DNA of 64,000 bases from an uncultured Alphaproteobacteria bacterium (GTDB taxonomy: Bacteria; Pseudomonadota; Alphaproteobacteria; Rhodobacterales; Rhodobacteraceae): contig CACMAH010000007.1 in NCBI GenBank assembly GCA_902611605.1, positions 1-64,000 on the forward strand, given 5' to 3'. The notes beneath the pieces are model-generated. The model saw only the letters and a list, made by a program, of their open reading frames with translations. It was not told where the DNA came from and did not search any database. Below, piece by piece: positions 16,442 to 24,849 of this stretch (its first letter is position 1; each line of letters opens with the position of its first letter). A program made the translations under genes and the position numbers.

Positions 16442-17212
16442 ATGAATAATATTTTATCTGTCAAATCTTTAACAAAAACCTACGGCCATCAAATAGGATG
16501 TAATGATATAAGTTTCGATTTACACGAAGGTGAAGTTATAGGAGTTGTTGGAGAAAGTGGTTCTGGAAAATCCACTCTGTTATCTTGTCTGGCTGGAAGA
16601 TTAAAAGTAGATAAGGGTTCAATTAAATTTAAATCTAGAACTGATGTGAAAGAAGAGCTTACGGAAATTACTGAGGTAAGAAGAAGATATCTTTCAAGAA
16701 CAGATTGGGCTTTTGTTCACCAAAATCCTCGAGATGGACTCCGGATGGACATTTCTGCTGGTGGGAATATTACTGAAAGATTAATGGCATTGGGACAAAG
16801 AAATTATTCTTCTTTGAGATCAAAAGCTCTAAATTGGTTAAGTAAGGTTGAAATTAGCACAGAGAGGATAGATGATAATCCAACAACTTTTTCTGGTGGA
16901 ATGCAGCAAAGATTACAAATTGCTAGAAATTTGATTACAGAACCTAGATTAATTTTTATGGATGAACCAACAGGAGGTCTTGATGTTTCGGTTCAGGCTA
17001 AACTATTGGATTTATTAAGAAAAATTGTTATAGGGTTAAATTTATCAGTTATAATTGTAACTCATGATTTAGGTGTAGTTAGGCTTCTTGCAGATCGTTT
17101 AATTGTCATGAAATCTGGTGAAGTTGTTGAAACAGGTCTCACAGATCAGGTACTTGATGATCCTCAACATGAGTACACCCAACTATTAGTTTCGTCAGTT
17201 TTGCAGTTTTAA
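16442..17212 (+). CDS. phnK: C-P lyase ABC-type ATPase PhnK
   Basis: 256 residues of the ABC ATPase fold with no membrane partner: Walker A GESGSGKST (about 38-46), signature FSGGMQQRLQIARN, Walker B IFMDEPTGGLDVSVQ, switch VTHDLGVVRLL. PhnK docks on PhnJ in the core complex and likely drives a conformational step or turnover. It resembles peptide-importer ATPases but its place between phnJ and phnL fixes the identity. Confidence 0.94.
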   Translation: MNNILSVKSLTKTYGHQIGCNDISFDLHEGEVIGVVGESGSGKSTLLSCLAGRLKVDKGSIKFKSRTDVKEELTEITEVRRRYLSRTDWAFVHQNPRDGLRMDISAGGNITERLMALGQRNYSSLRSKALNWLSKVEISTERIDDNPTTFSGGMQQRLQIARNLITEPRLIFMDEPTGGLDVSVQAKLLDLLRKIVIGLNLSVIIVTHDLGVVRLLADRLIVMKSGEVVETGLTDQVLDDPQHEYTQLLVSSVLQF

Positions 17213-17213
17213 A

Positions 17214-17882
17214 ATGATAGTGATTAAAAATGTATCTAAGGAATTTCGTCTGCACCATCAAGGAGGTTCAAAAATAAATGTAATAAAAAACTGCAATCTA
17301 GAAATAAAAAAAGGTGAATGTGTTGCACTTACTGGAAGCTCAGGATCGGGAAAATCAACCTTAATTAGAATGATTTATGGTAATTATCTATATAATTCTG
17401 GTCAAATTTCTATAGATGGAGAAATATTATCATTTAAAACCCCAAGAAAAACTATTGAACTTAGAAGATCTAAAATAGGTTATGTCTCTCAATTTTTAAG
17501 GGTGATACCAAGGGTTAAGACAATCGATACTGTCTTAGAGCCTCTGTTACTAAATAAAATAGGATACAAAAAAGGCATAATTAAAGTTAAAAAAATGTTG
17601 AAAGAATTAAATATAAACCAAAATCTTTGGGAGTTATCTCCTTCAACTTTTTCAGGAGGGGAACAACAAAGAGTAAATATAGCAAGAGGATTTATATTTG
17701 ATTATCCGGTACTACTTTTAGACGAACCAACTGCAAGCCTAGATAATAAAAATAGAGACGTTGTTTTATCACTTATAAAAAAAACAAAGAAAAAGAATAC
17801 AGCAATATTAGGAATTTTCCACGATCAAGAAATAAGAAAAGAAATCTGTGATCGCGAGATTGACGTAAGCTTGATGAAATAA
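17214..17882 (+). CDS. phnL: C-P lyase ABC-type ATPase PhnL
   Basis: 222 residues. Walker A TGSSGSGKSTL, signature FSGGEQQRVNIARGF, Walker [12 protein letters not shown], switch His in GIFHDQEIR. PhnL is needed with PhnG, H and I for the ribosyl transfer step. Begins one base after the phnK stop and ends one base before phnN. Length matches typical PhnL. Confidence 0.94.
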   Translation: MIVIKNVSKEFRLHHQGGSKINVIKNCNLEIKKGECVALTGSSGSGKSTLIRMIYGNYLYNSGQISIDGEILSFKTPRKTIELRRSKIGYVSQFLRVIPRVKTIDTVLEPLLLNKIGYKKGIIKVKKMLKELNINQNLWELSPSTFSGGEQQRVNIARGFIFDYPVLLLDEPTASLDNKNRDVVLSLIKKTKKKNTAILGIFHDQEIRKEICDREIDVSLMK

Positions 17883-17883
17883 A

Positions 17884-18438
17884 ATGCAAAAGAACCTTAA
17901 AGGAAAAATAATTACTGTTGTAGGACCATCAGGTGTTGGAAAAGATACTTTAATACAAAATGCAAAAAAAATTCTTCCCTTTTATTTTCCAAAAAGGATT
18001 ATTACAAGATTAGAAAATGAGAAAGAAAATGAAGATTTTATTTCAGTTAGTTTAGAAGAATTCAGGGATAAAAAAAAAAGAGGTGAATTTTCTTTATTCT
18101 GGGAAGCCCATGAAATACATTATGGAATTCCAATCTCTGTTGATCAAAAAATAAATGAAGGAAATATTGTAATTTTTAATGGTTCTAGAGAAGCAATACC
18201 TTTAATTAAAAAAAAATTTTCGGAATTAAAAATTATACATATTCATGCAGATAAGAAAGTTTTGGAAAAAAGGCTTCTATTAAGAGGACGAGAATCCCTA
18301 GATCAAATAAAATTGAGACTTAATAGACAAAATTTTCAAATTAATAAAGATGCGATCGTAATAAATAACAACAAACTAATCTCATTGGTTTTGAAAGAAT
18401 TTATTGAAAAGATTAATCTGATAAGTAGAAGCGATTAA
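17884..18438 (+). CDS. phnN: ribose 1,5-bisphosphate phosphokinase
   Basis: 184 residues, guanylate-kinase-like fold with P-loop VVGPSGVGKDTL (about 12-23), a FWEAHEIHYGIP substrate segment and the lid region LLLRGRESLDQIKLRL. It phosphorylates ribose 1,5-bisphosphate to PRPP, the last step of C-P lyase product salvage. The step before it (opening of the cyclic phosphate by PhnP) has no recognisable phnP gene in the window. The 3' end overlaps the convergent DUF1045 gene by 26 bp. Confidence 0.92.
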   Translation: MQKNLKGKIITVVGPSGVGKDTLIQNAKKILPFYFPKRIITRLENEKENEDFISVSLEEFRDKKKRGEFSLFWEAHEIHYGIPISVDQKINEGNIVIFNGSREAIPLIKKKFSELKIIHIHADKKVLEKRLLLRGRESLDQIKLRLNRQNFQINKDAIVINNNKLISLVLKEFIEKINLISRSD

Positions 18439-19078
18439 TAAAATGGAAAAAATTATCGGCATCTTCACCCAACAAACAAATGGAGTTGAATTTAATTGGA
18501 TTATTAAAAGAGGATATAAATATTTTTTTCAATTTACTCTCTATAAGTTTTTTTTCATTATCTTGCAAATGTCCTGTCAATGTCATGTGAAATTTAAATT
18601 CTTCCATTACATAAGGATATCCCCACTCTACAAGATTTTTTTCTTGCCTTTTTGTAAGACCAATTTTCCTTCTTTTTTCAAGCTCATTTTGAGAAGGATA
18701 TTTTCGATATTTGTGAAAGTACTTGATACAATCTGCCGCAAAAAATTTCAATTTTTTTTCGGACTCATTAAAACAAATTGCAATAAATTGATCCAGATTT
18801 GTTATTTTACCTTTTCCCATATCAAATGCTTTTTTATTTTTAGCAAATTGATCAACAGATTTTTCAAAATCATTAAAGTTTATTTTAGACTTCAACTCAA
18901 ATGGGGGGTACAAAGTACCATGAAACCCATAACGCCGAGCATTTTTAGTAATATGATCTTTGTTATTTACTTTTTTCTTTCCCGTAAAAACATCCCAACC
19001 CAACCATTTAGTTCCAGATTTATAAAACTCAGCATCCATTTCTGGAATATAGTAAATTGCATACCTTTTAAATTTCAT
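18413..19078 (-). CDS. DUF1045 phosphonate-locus protein, 2H phosphoesterase-like
   Basis: 221 residues. Belongs to the DUF1045/TIGR03223 family seen only with C-P lyase genes. Two H-x-T motifs, H53-G-T55 (YGFHGTLYPPF) and H164-M-T166 (FKFHMTLTGHL), give the paired signature of 2H phosphoesterases, which open cyclic or linear 2',3'-type phosphodiesters. It faces phnN and overlaps it by 26 bp, and its start lies 43 bp before phnM. Since phnP is missing, it is a candidate for opening 5-phosphoribosyl 1,2-cyclic phosphate (inference). Confidence 0.88.
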   Translation of the reverse strand: MKFKRYAIYYIPEMDAEFYKSGTKWLGWDVFTGKKKVNNKDHITKNARRYGFHGTLYPPFELKSKINFNDFEKSVDQFAKNKKAFDMGKGKITNLDQFIAICFNESEKKLKFFAADCIKYFHKYRKYPSQNELEKRRKIGLTKRQEKNLVEWGYPYVMEEFKFHMTLTGHLQDNEKKLIESKLKKIFISSFNNPIKFNSICLLGEDADNFFHFINRFYLSD

Positions 19079-19121
19079 AATGCTTTTCTAAGATATTTTA
19101 ATTTTAATAGGATTATGATAA

Positions 19122-20267
19122 ATGTCTGAACATGTTTTATCAAATGCCAAATTAGTTTTTGAAAAAGAACAATTTAAAGGTTCAATAAAATTTAATAATG
19201 GCATAATAACAGCTATAGATAAAGGAACTCAAACTTCAAAAAAATCTATAGATTGTAATGGTGACTTTGTATGTCCAGGCCTTATAGAATTACATACTGA
19301 CAATTTAGAGAGGCACATGGAGCCAAGACCTGGTGTCACTTGGCCATTAGATGCTGCACTTCTATCTCATGATTCAGAACTTGCAAGTGTAGGTATAACT
19401 ACTGTTTATGACGCATTAAGGGTCGGATCAATAATTTCTGAAACAAAAAAAAGCTACCCAAAATATGCAAAAAAAATAGTAAAGCTTTTTCTTGAAATGC
19501 TAAAGTTTAATTTTTTAAGAGTAAGTCACTTTATACATTTAAGAGCTGAAATATGCTCTGAAACATTAATTGAAGAATTAGATGAATTTTCAAAGGAAGA
19601 TAGAATAGGTATTTTAAGTATGATGGACCATACTCCTGGACAAAGACAATTTAGAGACATTAGTAAAATGGCGGAATATTTGAAAGGAAAATATTCAATG
19701 TCTAAGAATGAAATTAATGAACATTTCAATCTGCTCTATCAACTACAAGAGAAAAATGGGAAGATACACACACAAAAAATTTTAGAGTGTTCTAAATACT
19801 TAAATACTGTTCTAGCTAGTCATGATGATACTACCTTAAACGATGTCTTGAGTTCAAAAAAAATGGGAGTTAAATTAGCAGAGTTTCCAACCACATTAGA
19901 GGCTGCAAAAGCTTCTAATAAAAATGGTTTAATGGTTATTATGGGAGCTCCTAATCTTTTAAGGGGAAAATCACATTCTGGAAATCTTTCCGCTATTGAT
20001 TTAGTTGAAGAAAAAACTTTATCTATTTTATCCTCAGATTATATGCCATCTTCCCTATTATTAGGCGCTATAAAATTAGGAATCATTTCCGAAGATATGT
20101 GTTATGGTATTGCTACAGTTACTTCTAATCCTGCAAAAGCAATGGGGTTGAAGGATAGAGGTGTGTTGGAAATTGGAAAAAGAGCTGATTTATTAAGATT
20201 CTGTTTATATAAAAATAAGCCAATTTTAAAGCAAAGTTGGCTTAGAGGAAGTAAAATTATTGGTTAG
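19122..20267 (+). CDS. phnM: alpha-D-ribose 1-methylphosphonate 5-triphosphate diphosphatase
   Basis: 381 residues of the amidohydrolase superfamily. Metal-site motifs: GLIELHTDNLERHMEPRPG (about 55-73; H-x-D instead of the usual H-x-H), MDHTPGQRQF, HDDT and LSSDYMPSS. It removes pyrophosphate from the triphosphoribosyl phosphonate to give the PhnJ substrate. It is separated from phnN by the inverted DUF1045 gene and so must have its own promoter, or be reached by read-through across that gene's antisense strand. Confidence 0.94.
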   Translation: MSEHVLSNAKLVFEKEQFKGSIKFNNGIITAIDKGTQTSKKSIDCNGDFVCPGLIELHTDNLERHMEPRPGVTWPLDAALLSHDSELASVGITTVYDALRVGSIISETKKSYPKYAKKIVKLFLEMLKFNFLRVSHFIHLRAEICSETLIEELDEFSKEDRIGILSMMDHTPGQRQFRDISKMAEYLKGKYSMSKNEINEHFNLLYQLQEKNGKIHTQKILECSKYLNTVLASHDDTTLNDVLSSKKMGVKLAEFPTTLEAAKASNKNGLMVIMGAPNLLRGKSHSGNLSAIDLVEEKTLSILSSDYMPSSLLLGAIKLGIISEDMCYGIATVTSNPAKAMGLKDRGVLEIGKRADLLRFCLYKNKPILKQSWLRGSKIIG

Positions 20268-20273
20268 ATTAAC

Positions 20274-20720
20274 TTAATGACAAGACTTTCCCAAAGCTTT
20301 AAGTCTCCAATAATTATAAGGAAGTGGAGTTATAAATCCAGCAAGAAGCATTAAAGGAACAACCCAAAATACAAGCTTAGCTTCCCCTACTAAAATATAA
20401 TCTACAAGGTTCATACTTATTTCCATGCTAATCATTGAAATAAGGGACATACCCAAACTAGTCTTTAAGGCATCAGCGAAAGACATTTGTCGACATAATA
20501 TAATAGTTTCTAAGATAATAGATGTGATTAAACCATTTATAATCGCTAGTGAGAAAATCAATAGAGGAGGCCATGGGATTCCAGTATATTGAAAAAAAGC
20601 AATTGTTCCTAAGTCACCGATAGCACAACCCAGCAAACACCAGGAAGTATTGTAAGAAGCTTTCTTCCAAGTATTTTTACAAGTCCAAGAGATTTTAGGT
20701 TTGAATGTAGTTGTAGTCAT
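20274..20720 (-). CDS. DUF4396 membrane protein, likely copper-responsive
   Basis: 148 residues with four predicted helices. Family marks are CxxxCAIGDLG at C28-C32 and the helix MSLISMISMEISMNLVDY. The Cys pair and a Met row (M90, M95, M98, M102) along one helix could bind Cu(I) (inference). It is divergent from a cueR gene, and a MerR-type promoter in the gap points at it. Function of the family is unknown; the context suggests a copper tolerance or export role in the inner membrane. Convergent with phnM, 6 bp apart. Confidence 0.8.
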   Translation of the reverse strand: MTTTTFKPKISWTCKNTWKKASYNTSWCLLGCAIGDLGTIAFFQYTGIPWPPLLIFSLAIINGLITSIILETIILCRQMSFADALKTSLGMSLISMISMEISMNLVDYILVGEAKLVFWVVPLMLLAGFITPLPYNYWRLKALGKSCH

Positions 20721-20741
20721 TAATTAAATCCTTATATTGAG

Positions 20742-20773
20742 AGATATAAGGTCTCCATAAAGTGGAGAGTCAA
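20742..20773 (-). promoter_or_regulatory. MerR-type (CueR) promoter facing the DUF4396 gene
   Basis: On the minus strand TTGACT (complement of 20768-20773) is followed by the dyad TCTCCA-N5-TGGAGA (20752-20768 region) lying in an overlong spacer, then TATATC (complement of 20742-20747) at 20 bp, or TTATAT at 18 bp. A dyad in a 19-20 bp spacer is the classic layout for MerR-family activation by DNA untwisting. A further 7-bp inverted repeat CTTATAT (20731-20737 / 20744-20750) overlaps the start side. Confidence 0.65.
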
Positions 20774-20785
20774 GTGGAGTTTAAA

Positions 20786-21184
20786 ATGAATATTGGAGAA
20801 GCTGCAAAAAAATCAAATTTGCCAATAAAAACCGTCAGATTTTATTCTGATATTGGTTTAATCAATCCCAAAACTAATGAGAACTCAAATTACCGAATTT
20901 TTACAAACCAAGATATTGAAAAACTATTATTTGTTGGGAAAGCTAGAAAGTTCAATTTTTCAATTGAAGAATGTAGAGAGCTTTTAAGCCTTTACGAAAA
21001 TAGAACTAGATCGAGTAGTGAAGTTAAAAAATTAACACTAAAAAAAATAGATGAAATTGATCAAAAAATGTCAGAATTAAATTCCTTGAAGAAAGAACTT
21101 TCAAGAGTCGCTAAAAGTTGCAATGGAGATCAAAGACCTGAATGCCCAATCATTGGATTTTTAGCTAATAATAAAAAAAACTAG
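20786..21184 (+). CDS. cueR: Cu(I)-responsive MerR-family regulator CueR
   Basis: 132 residues from ATG 20786; the upstream GTG at 20762 falls in the operator and is rejected. N-terminal helix-turn-helix MNIGEAAKKSNLPIKTVRFYSDIGLI, dimer helix, and the metal loop C112-N-G-D-Q-R-P-E-C120-P-I, matching the two Cu(I) ligands of E. coli CueR in number and spacing. It should activate the divergent DUF4396 gene when copper is present. It overlaps nothing and faces the DUF1330 gene. Confidence 0.92.
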   Translation: MNIGEAAKKSNLPIKTVRFYSDIGLINPKTNENSNYRIFTNQDIEKLLFVGKARKFNFSIEECRELLSLYENRTRSSSEVKKLTLKKIDEIDQKMSELNSLKKELSRVAKSCNGDQRPECPIIGFLANNKKN

Positions 21185-21192
21185 TTTTGAAA

Positions 21193-21495
21193 TTACAAGC
21201 CTTCTAATACGACAAAAGTACCAACAGAATTTTCAAGTCTTATTTTTGCTACTTCTTCATATTCTGGGCTATTAAGCCATTCCTTTATTTTTCTTAGATT
21301 TGGAAATTTAACTAATACCATTCTAGTTGGAGACCATAATTCGTCTAAAACGACTTCCATATGACCACCTCTGGTCAAATACTCACCTCCAAATTTTTCT
21401 ATAAGTGGCTTAGCCAAGCTTTTGTATTTTTCATAATTTTCATTATTCGTAATTTTTACATCAACCAAAATGTAAGCTGCTTTTTCATCTGACAT
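21193..21495 (-). CDS. DUF1330 family protein
   Basis: 100 residues of the dimeric alpha/beta barrel DUF1330 family: AAYILVDVKITNNENYEKYK, then GGEYLTRGGHMEVVLDE, MVLVKFPNLRKIKEWLNSPEY. Fold known, function unknown; small cytoplasmic protein. It ends 8 bp from cueR and is divergent from the threonine aldolase gene, with no clear functional link to either. Confidence 0.85.
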   Translation of the reverse strand: MSDEKAAYILVDVKITNNENYEKYKSLAKPLIEKFGGEYLTRGGHMEVVLDELWSPTRMVLVKFPNLRKIKEWLNSPEYEEVAKIRLENSVGTFVVLEGL

Positions 21496-21581
21496 TAAAA
21501 CTTCCTTTTCTTTAGTTGCAAACCATTTAATCTAATTATAATCTTTATTAGATATTGAACTACCAATTTTTTTAATTTCAA

Positions 21582-22598
21582 ATGATTGATTTAAGAAGCG
21601 ATACTGTAACTAAACCTTCAAAAGAAATGCTCCAAGCTATGTATGATGCAGAAGTTGGAGATGATGTTTATGGAGAAGACCCTACCATCAATAAATTGGA
21701 AAAAGAGTTCTCAGAACTCTTGGGTAAAGATCGAGCTGTTTTTATGACAAGTGGAACTCAGAGTAATTTATCAGCAATTTTATCTCATTGCGGTAGAGGT
21801 GAAGAAATGATTGTTGGAAATGTATACCATACCGCATTAGATGAAGCTGCTGGTGCTTCAGTACTTGGTGGTGTAGCTATAAGCACAATAGAAGTAGAAG
21901 ATTGCTTATCTATAAAGCAGGGATCTATTAAGAATGCTGTTAAACCTGACGACCCTCATTATCCCATTTCAAAACTACTTTGTTTAGAAAACACCTCTCA
22001 AGGCAGAGTCATACCTATTGAAAATTTAAAAAGAAATCATGCTGAAGCCAAAGAAATGGATTTAAGTATACACTTAGACGGAGCTAGATTATTTAATGCT
22101 ATTGAGGACCTAAAATGTGAACCCAATGATGTTGTAAAATATGCAGACAGTGTTTCAATTTGTTTTTCAAAGGGTTTAGGAGCACCTGCAGGATCTATAC
22201 TTTGTTTTCCTGAAAACATGGAACATAAAGTTCGTCGTCAGAGAAAGATTTTAGGGGGTGCATTAAGACAAGTTGGAGTATTAGGCGCAGCTTGTTTGTA
22301 TGCAGTCAAAAATAATATCAAAAGATTAAAAGAAGATCACGAAAGAGCATCCTTTTTGGCCAAAGCTTTAAACCCATATCACTGTAAAAAAAATGGTAAA
22401 GATTTACAGAATTTTACTAATATGGTTTTTTTTGAACCGATTGAAAAAAAAGGTTCAGATTTATTATCTTTTTTGAAAAATAGAGGGATTATAATTTCAA
22501 AACCTAGCCCTCAGACCAGATTAGTTATGCATTTAAATATTACTGATGAAATTTTGAATAACTTTATAAAAACAGTTAAAGAATTTTACGGAGATTAA
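21582..22598 (+). CDS. ltaE: low-specificity L-threonine aldolase
   Basis: 338 residues, fold-type I PLP enzyme. It cleaves L-threonine or allo-threonine to glycine and acetaldehyde. Hallmarks: MIDLRSDTVTKPSKEM, GDDVYGEDPTIN, the ring-stacking H83 (NVYHTALDE), D166 and R169 (HLDGARLFNA), and PLP lysine K197 in FSKGLGAPAGS. Length is normal. It makes glycine, the substrate of the amidinotransferase encoded convergently next to it, though this may be coincidence. Confidence 0.93.
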   Translation: MIDLRSDTVTKPSKEMLQAMYDAEVGDDVYGEDPTINKLEKEFSELLGKDRAVFMTSGTQSNLSAILSHCGRGEEMIVGNVYHTALDEAAGASVLGGVAISTIEVEDCLSIKQGSIKNAVKPDDPHYPISKLLCLENTSQGRVIPIENLKRNHAEAKEMDLSIHLDGARLFNAIEDLKCEPNDVVKYADSVSICFSKGLGAPAGSILCFPENMEHKVRRQRKILGGALRQVGVLGAACLYAVKNNIKRLKEDHERASFLAKALNPYHCKKNGKDLQNFTNMVFFEPIEKKGSDLLSFLKNRGIIISKPSPQTRLVMHLNITDEILNNFIKTVKEFYGD

Positions 22599-22622
22599 AA
22601 ATTTAATTAGATTAATAATATT

Positions 22623-23741
22623 TTAAATCTGATTTGGAAAATAATCCTCACATTTTCCTTCCCTATATACATCGGCAGTACAACAATGAAGTCCTCCTCC
22701 AAAGGCATAAGCATCTCTTAAGTCTACCTCAACTACTTCCATGCCCAATTTATCCAACTGCTCAGCTTGATAAACTTCAGACTTTTCAACACAAACTGTT
22801 TTAGGGTTTAAAACTAAAACATTCATGCTTAACCAAACTGAAGAATAGCAAAGAGCTGGAGGAGAATTATGTGCAGGAGGTGCAGCATCAACAATTTCCC
22901 AATCATTTTTTTCAAACAATTTTTTTTGATCCTCTGGTAAACGTCTTTTTGGATTATTAAGAATTAAACCTGGTCTTATAGGAGTAAAAGTAGCGTCTAT
23001 ATGAATAGGATAAGGATCACCTGGAAAATTAACTGAGTGTACTCTGTGATTAGAATAATGCCTTCTTAACCATTCAATACCCTTTTTATTTGTAGTAAAA
23101 CCGTGTTGAACTACTAAATCCTTTCCGAAACGTAAAACATCAGCAGCATCAAATAACGGTTCTTCTTCTGTGGTTACAAAAAACTTATCGGCAGTCCATT
23201 CTAATCTTTTTTGTTCACCAATTTTTTCTGAAAGATAATCAGGGCGATAATCTTCATCAGTTAATCTTGGTTTAGGTGCAGACTCATGTCTAAAATTAGG
23301 ATCGTTTTCCCAATACTGTTTAAGTAAAGGTCTGTAGCACAAATATTCAAACCACCTGCATCTGTAAGACATTGTAGCTTCTAAAATTTCAGAGCCTACA
23401 GTCAATAAAACATCTCTAGGTGGCATACAGCCAAATTGACTACCTGTAGTAAAATCAGGAGTACTGACTGGCAATGAAAAATCAACTGGAGTTGGTCTAT
23501 CTACTTTGATTCCTCGACCCTCTAGCATCTTTGCAAAGTTATCTAATAATTCATTACCTTTATCAATGGTTTCTTGGGGTCTCTTACCCCATTGACCTTT
23601 CATGTCACTATTTTCAGGTACCTTTGCATCAAGAGCAGGTTCTGGAGGAGGAATATGGCAATTATCGGCTTTACCTACTATAACATGTTTTAGTGGGTCC
23701 CATTCATTCCAACTACTTACTTTAAAATTGTTTTTTTCCAT
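22623..23741 (-). CDS. glycine amidinotransferase-like enzyme
   Basis: 372 residues of the guanidino-group modifying fold. Catalytic triad by motif: Asp in LFDAADVLRFG, His in PIHIDATFTPI, and nucleophile Cys353 in GGGLHCCTADV. The N-terminus NEWDPLKHVIVGKADN and MSYRCRWFEYLCYRPLL match arginine:glycine amidinotransferases, which make guanidinoacetate and ornithine from arginine and glycine; an inosamine-phosphate amidinotransferase is the main alternative. The start overlaps the ABC ATPase gene by 20 bp, so it is co-translated as the last gene of the alpha-glucoside operon, an unusual place. Confidence 0.85.
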   Translation of the reverse strand: MEKNNFKVSSWNEWDPLKHVIVGKADNCHIPPPEPALDAKVPENSDMKGQWGKRPQETIDKGNELLDNFAKMLEGRGIKVDRPTPVDFSLPVSTPDFTTGSQFGCMPPRDVLLTVGSEILEATMSYRCRWFEYLCYRPLLKQYWENDPNFRHESAPKPRLTDEDYRPDYLSEKIGEQKRLEWTADKFFVTTEEEPLFDAADVLRFGKDLVVQHGFTTNKKGIEWLRRHYSNHRVHSVNFPGDPYPIHIDATFTPIRPGLILNNPKRRLPEDQKKLFEKNDWEIVDAAPPAHNSPPALCYSSVWLSMNVLVLNPKTVCVEKSEVYQAEQLDKLGMEVVEVDLRDAYAFGGGLHCCTADVYREGKCEDYFPNQI

Positions 23742-24831
23742 TTATATATCGCCTGCCTTCCTCATCAAATAAATGCATTTTGCCTTTTTGAATTTGAAAA
23801 GAAACTTGATCTCCTTTACTAATCTTTGGAGTACCCAACAGTTTTGCAATAATATTTTGATCTGACTTAGATCCCGGAATAGTAGCATAAACTAATGCAT
23901 ACTCTCCCAATGACTCCACTAAAGATACTCTAGCAGTAAATGAATTTTTATCTGTTTTTGCAAGCATTAAATTTTCAGGGCGAAAACCTAAATTAAATGC
24001 TCTTCCTTTATCAGAAGAACTGAATTTTGTTTCCAAGGTTATTTTTATTTTATCACTAATTTTTCCTACTGAATTCACACCTGTATTAAATATTTCAATT
24101 GGAATTATATTCATGGCAGGAGAACCTATAAATTTTGCAACAAATAAATTCTCTGGTTCTTCATATAATTCTAAAGGTGATCCAATTTGTTCAATTTGAC
24201 CTTCAGAAAGTACCACTATTTGATTAGCTAATGTCATTGCTTCAACTTGATCATGAGTTACATAGACCATCGTTGCATCAGGCATTGAATCATGAAGGTT
24301 CGCTATTTCTATCCTAGTTGCCACTCTTAAAGCAGCATCTAAATTTGATAGAGGTTCATCAAAAAGAAATACTTTTGGATTTCTAGTAATTGCACGACCT
24401 ATAGCTACACGCTGTCTTTGGCCTCCTGATAGTTGCTTTGGTTTTCTATCTAATAAATTTTCTATTTGGAGAATTCTTGCAGCTTCTTTTACCCTTTTTT
24501 CGATTTCTAATTTAGATTTTTTTTCTAATTTTAATCCAAAAGCCATATTATTAAATACTGTCATATGTGGATATAACGCGTAAGACTGGAAAACCATTGC
24601 AATTTCACGGTCCTTAGGTGGTAAATCATTTACTGTTTTACCAGCTATTTTAATTTCTCCAGTATCTATTTTTTCTAGACCAGCTATCATTCTTAGCAAT
24701 GTTGATTTTCCACAGCCACTTGGTCCTACAATAACGGTAAAAGAACGACTTTCTATTGAAAGGGTTATATCCTTAATAACCTTTGATTTGCCAAAAGATT
24801 TACTTAAAGAATTTATTTGTATTTCAGCCAT
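23722..24831 (-). CDS. aglK: alpha-glucoside ABC importer ATPase, AglK/UgpC type
   Basis: 369 residues. Walker A GPSGCGKST (about 35-43), signature [15 protein letters not shown], Walker B FLFDEPLSNLD, switch VTHDQVEAMTLA, then a TOBE/regulatory domain with LGFRPENL. It powers the AglEFG-type importer encoded upstream in the same direction. A standard-length helical subdomain distinguishes it from the paralogue at 3482. Confidence 0.88.
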   Translation of the reverse strand: MAEIQINSLSKSFGKSKVIKDITLSIESRSFTVIVGPSGCGKSTLLRMIAGLEKIDTGEIKIAGKTVNDLPPKDREIAMVFQSYALYPHMTVFNNMAFGLKLEKKSKLEIEKRVKEAARILQIENLLDRKPKQLSGGQRQRVAIGRAITRNPKVFLFDEPLSNLDAALRVATRIEIANLHDSMPDATMVYVTHDQVEAMTLANQIVVLSEGQIEQIGSPLELYEEPENLFVAKFIGSPAMNIIPIEIFNTGVNSVGKISDKIKITLETKFSSSDKGRAFNLGFRPENLMLAKTDKNSFTARVSLVESLGEYALVYATIPGSKSDQNIIAKLLGTPKISKGDQVSFQIQKGKMHLFDEEGRRYINGKKQF

Positions 24832-24849
24832 TTTATCAATGCAGTTATA

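Noticed and set aside
18443-19129. A 228-codon plus-strand frame opposite the DUF1045 gene
   Set aside because: Its product is mostly Phe/Ile/Lys/Cys without a recognisable pattern, while the opposite strand encodes a clear family protein with both catalytic motifs. It is a shadow frame.
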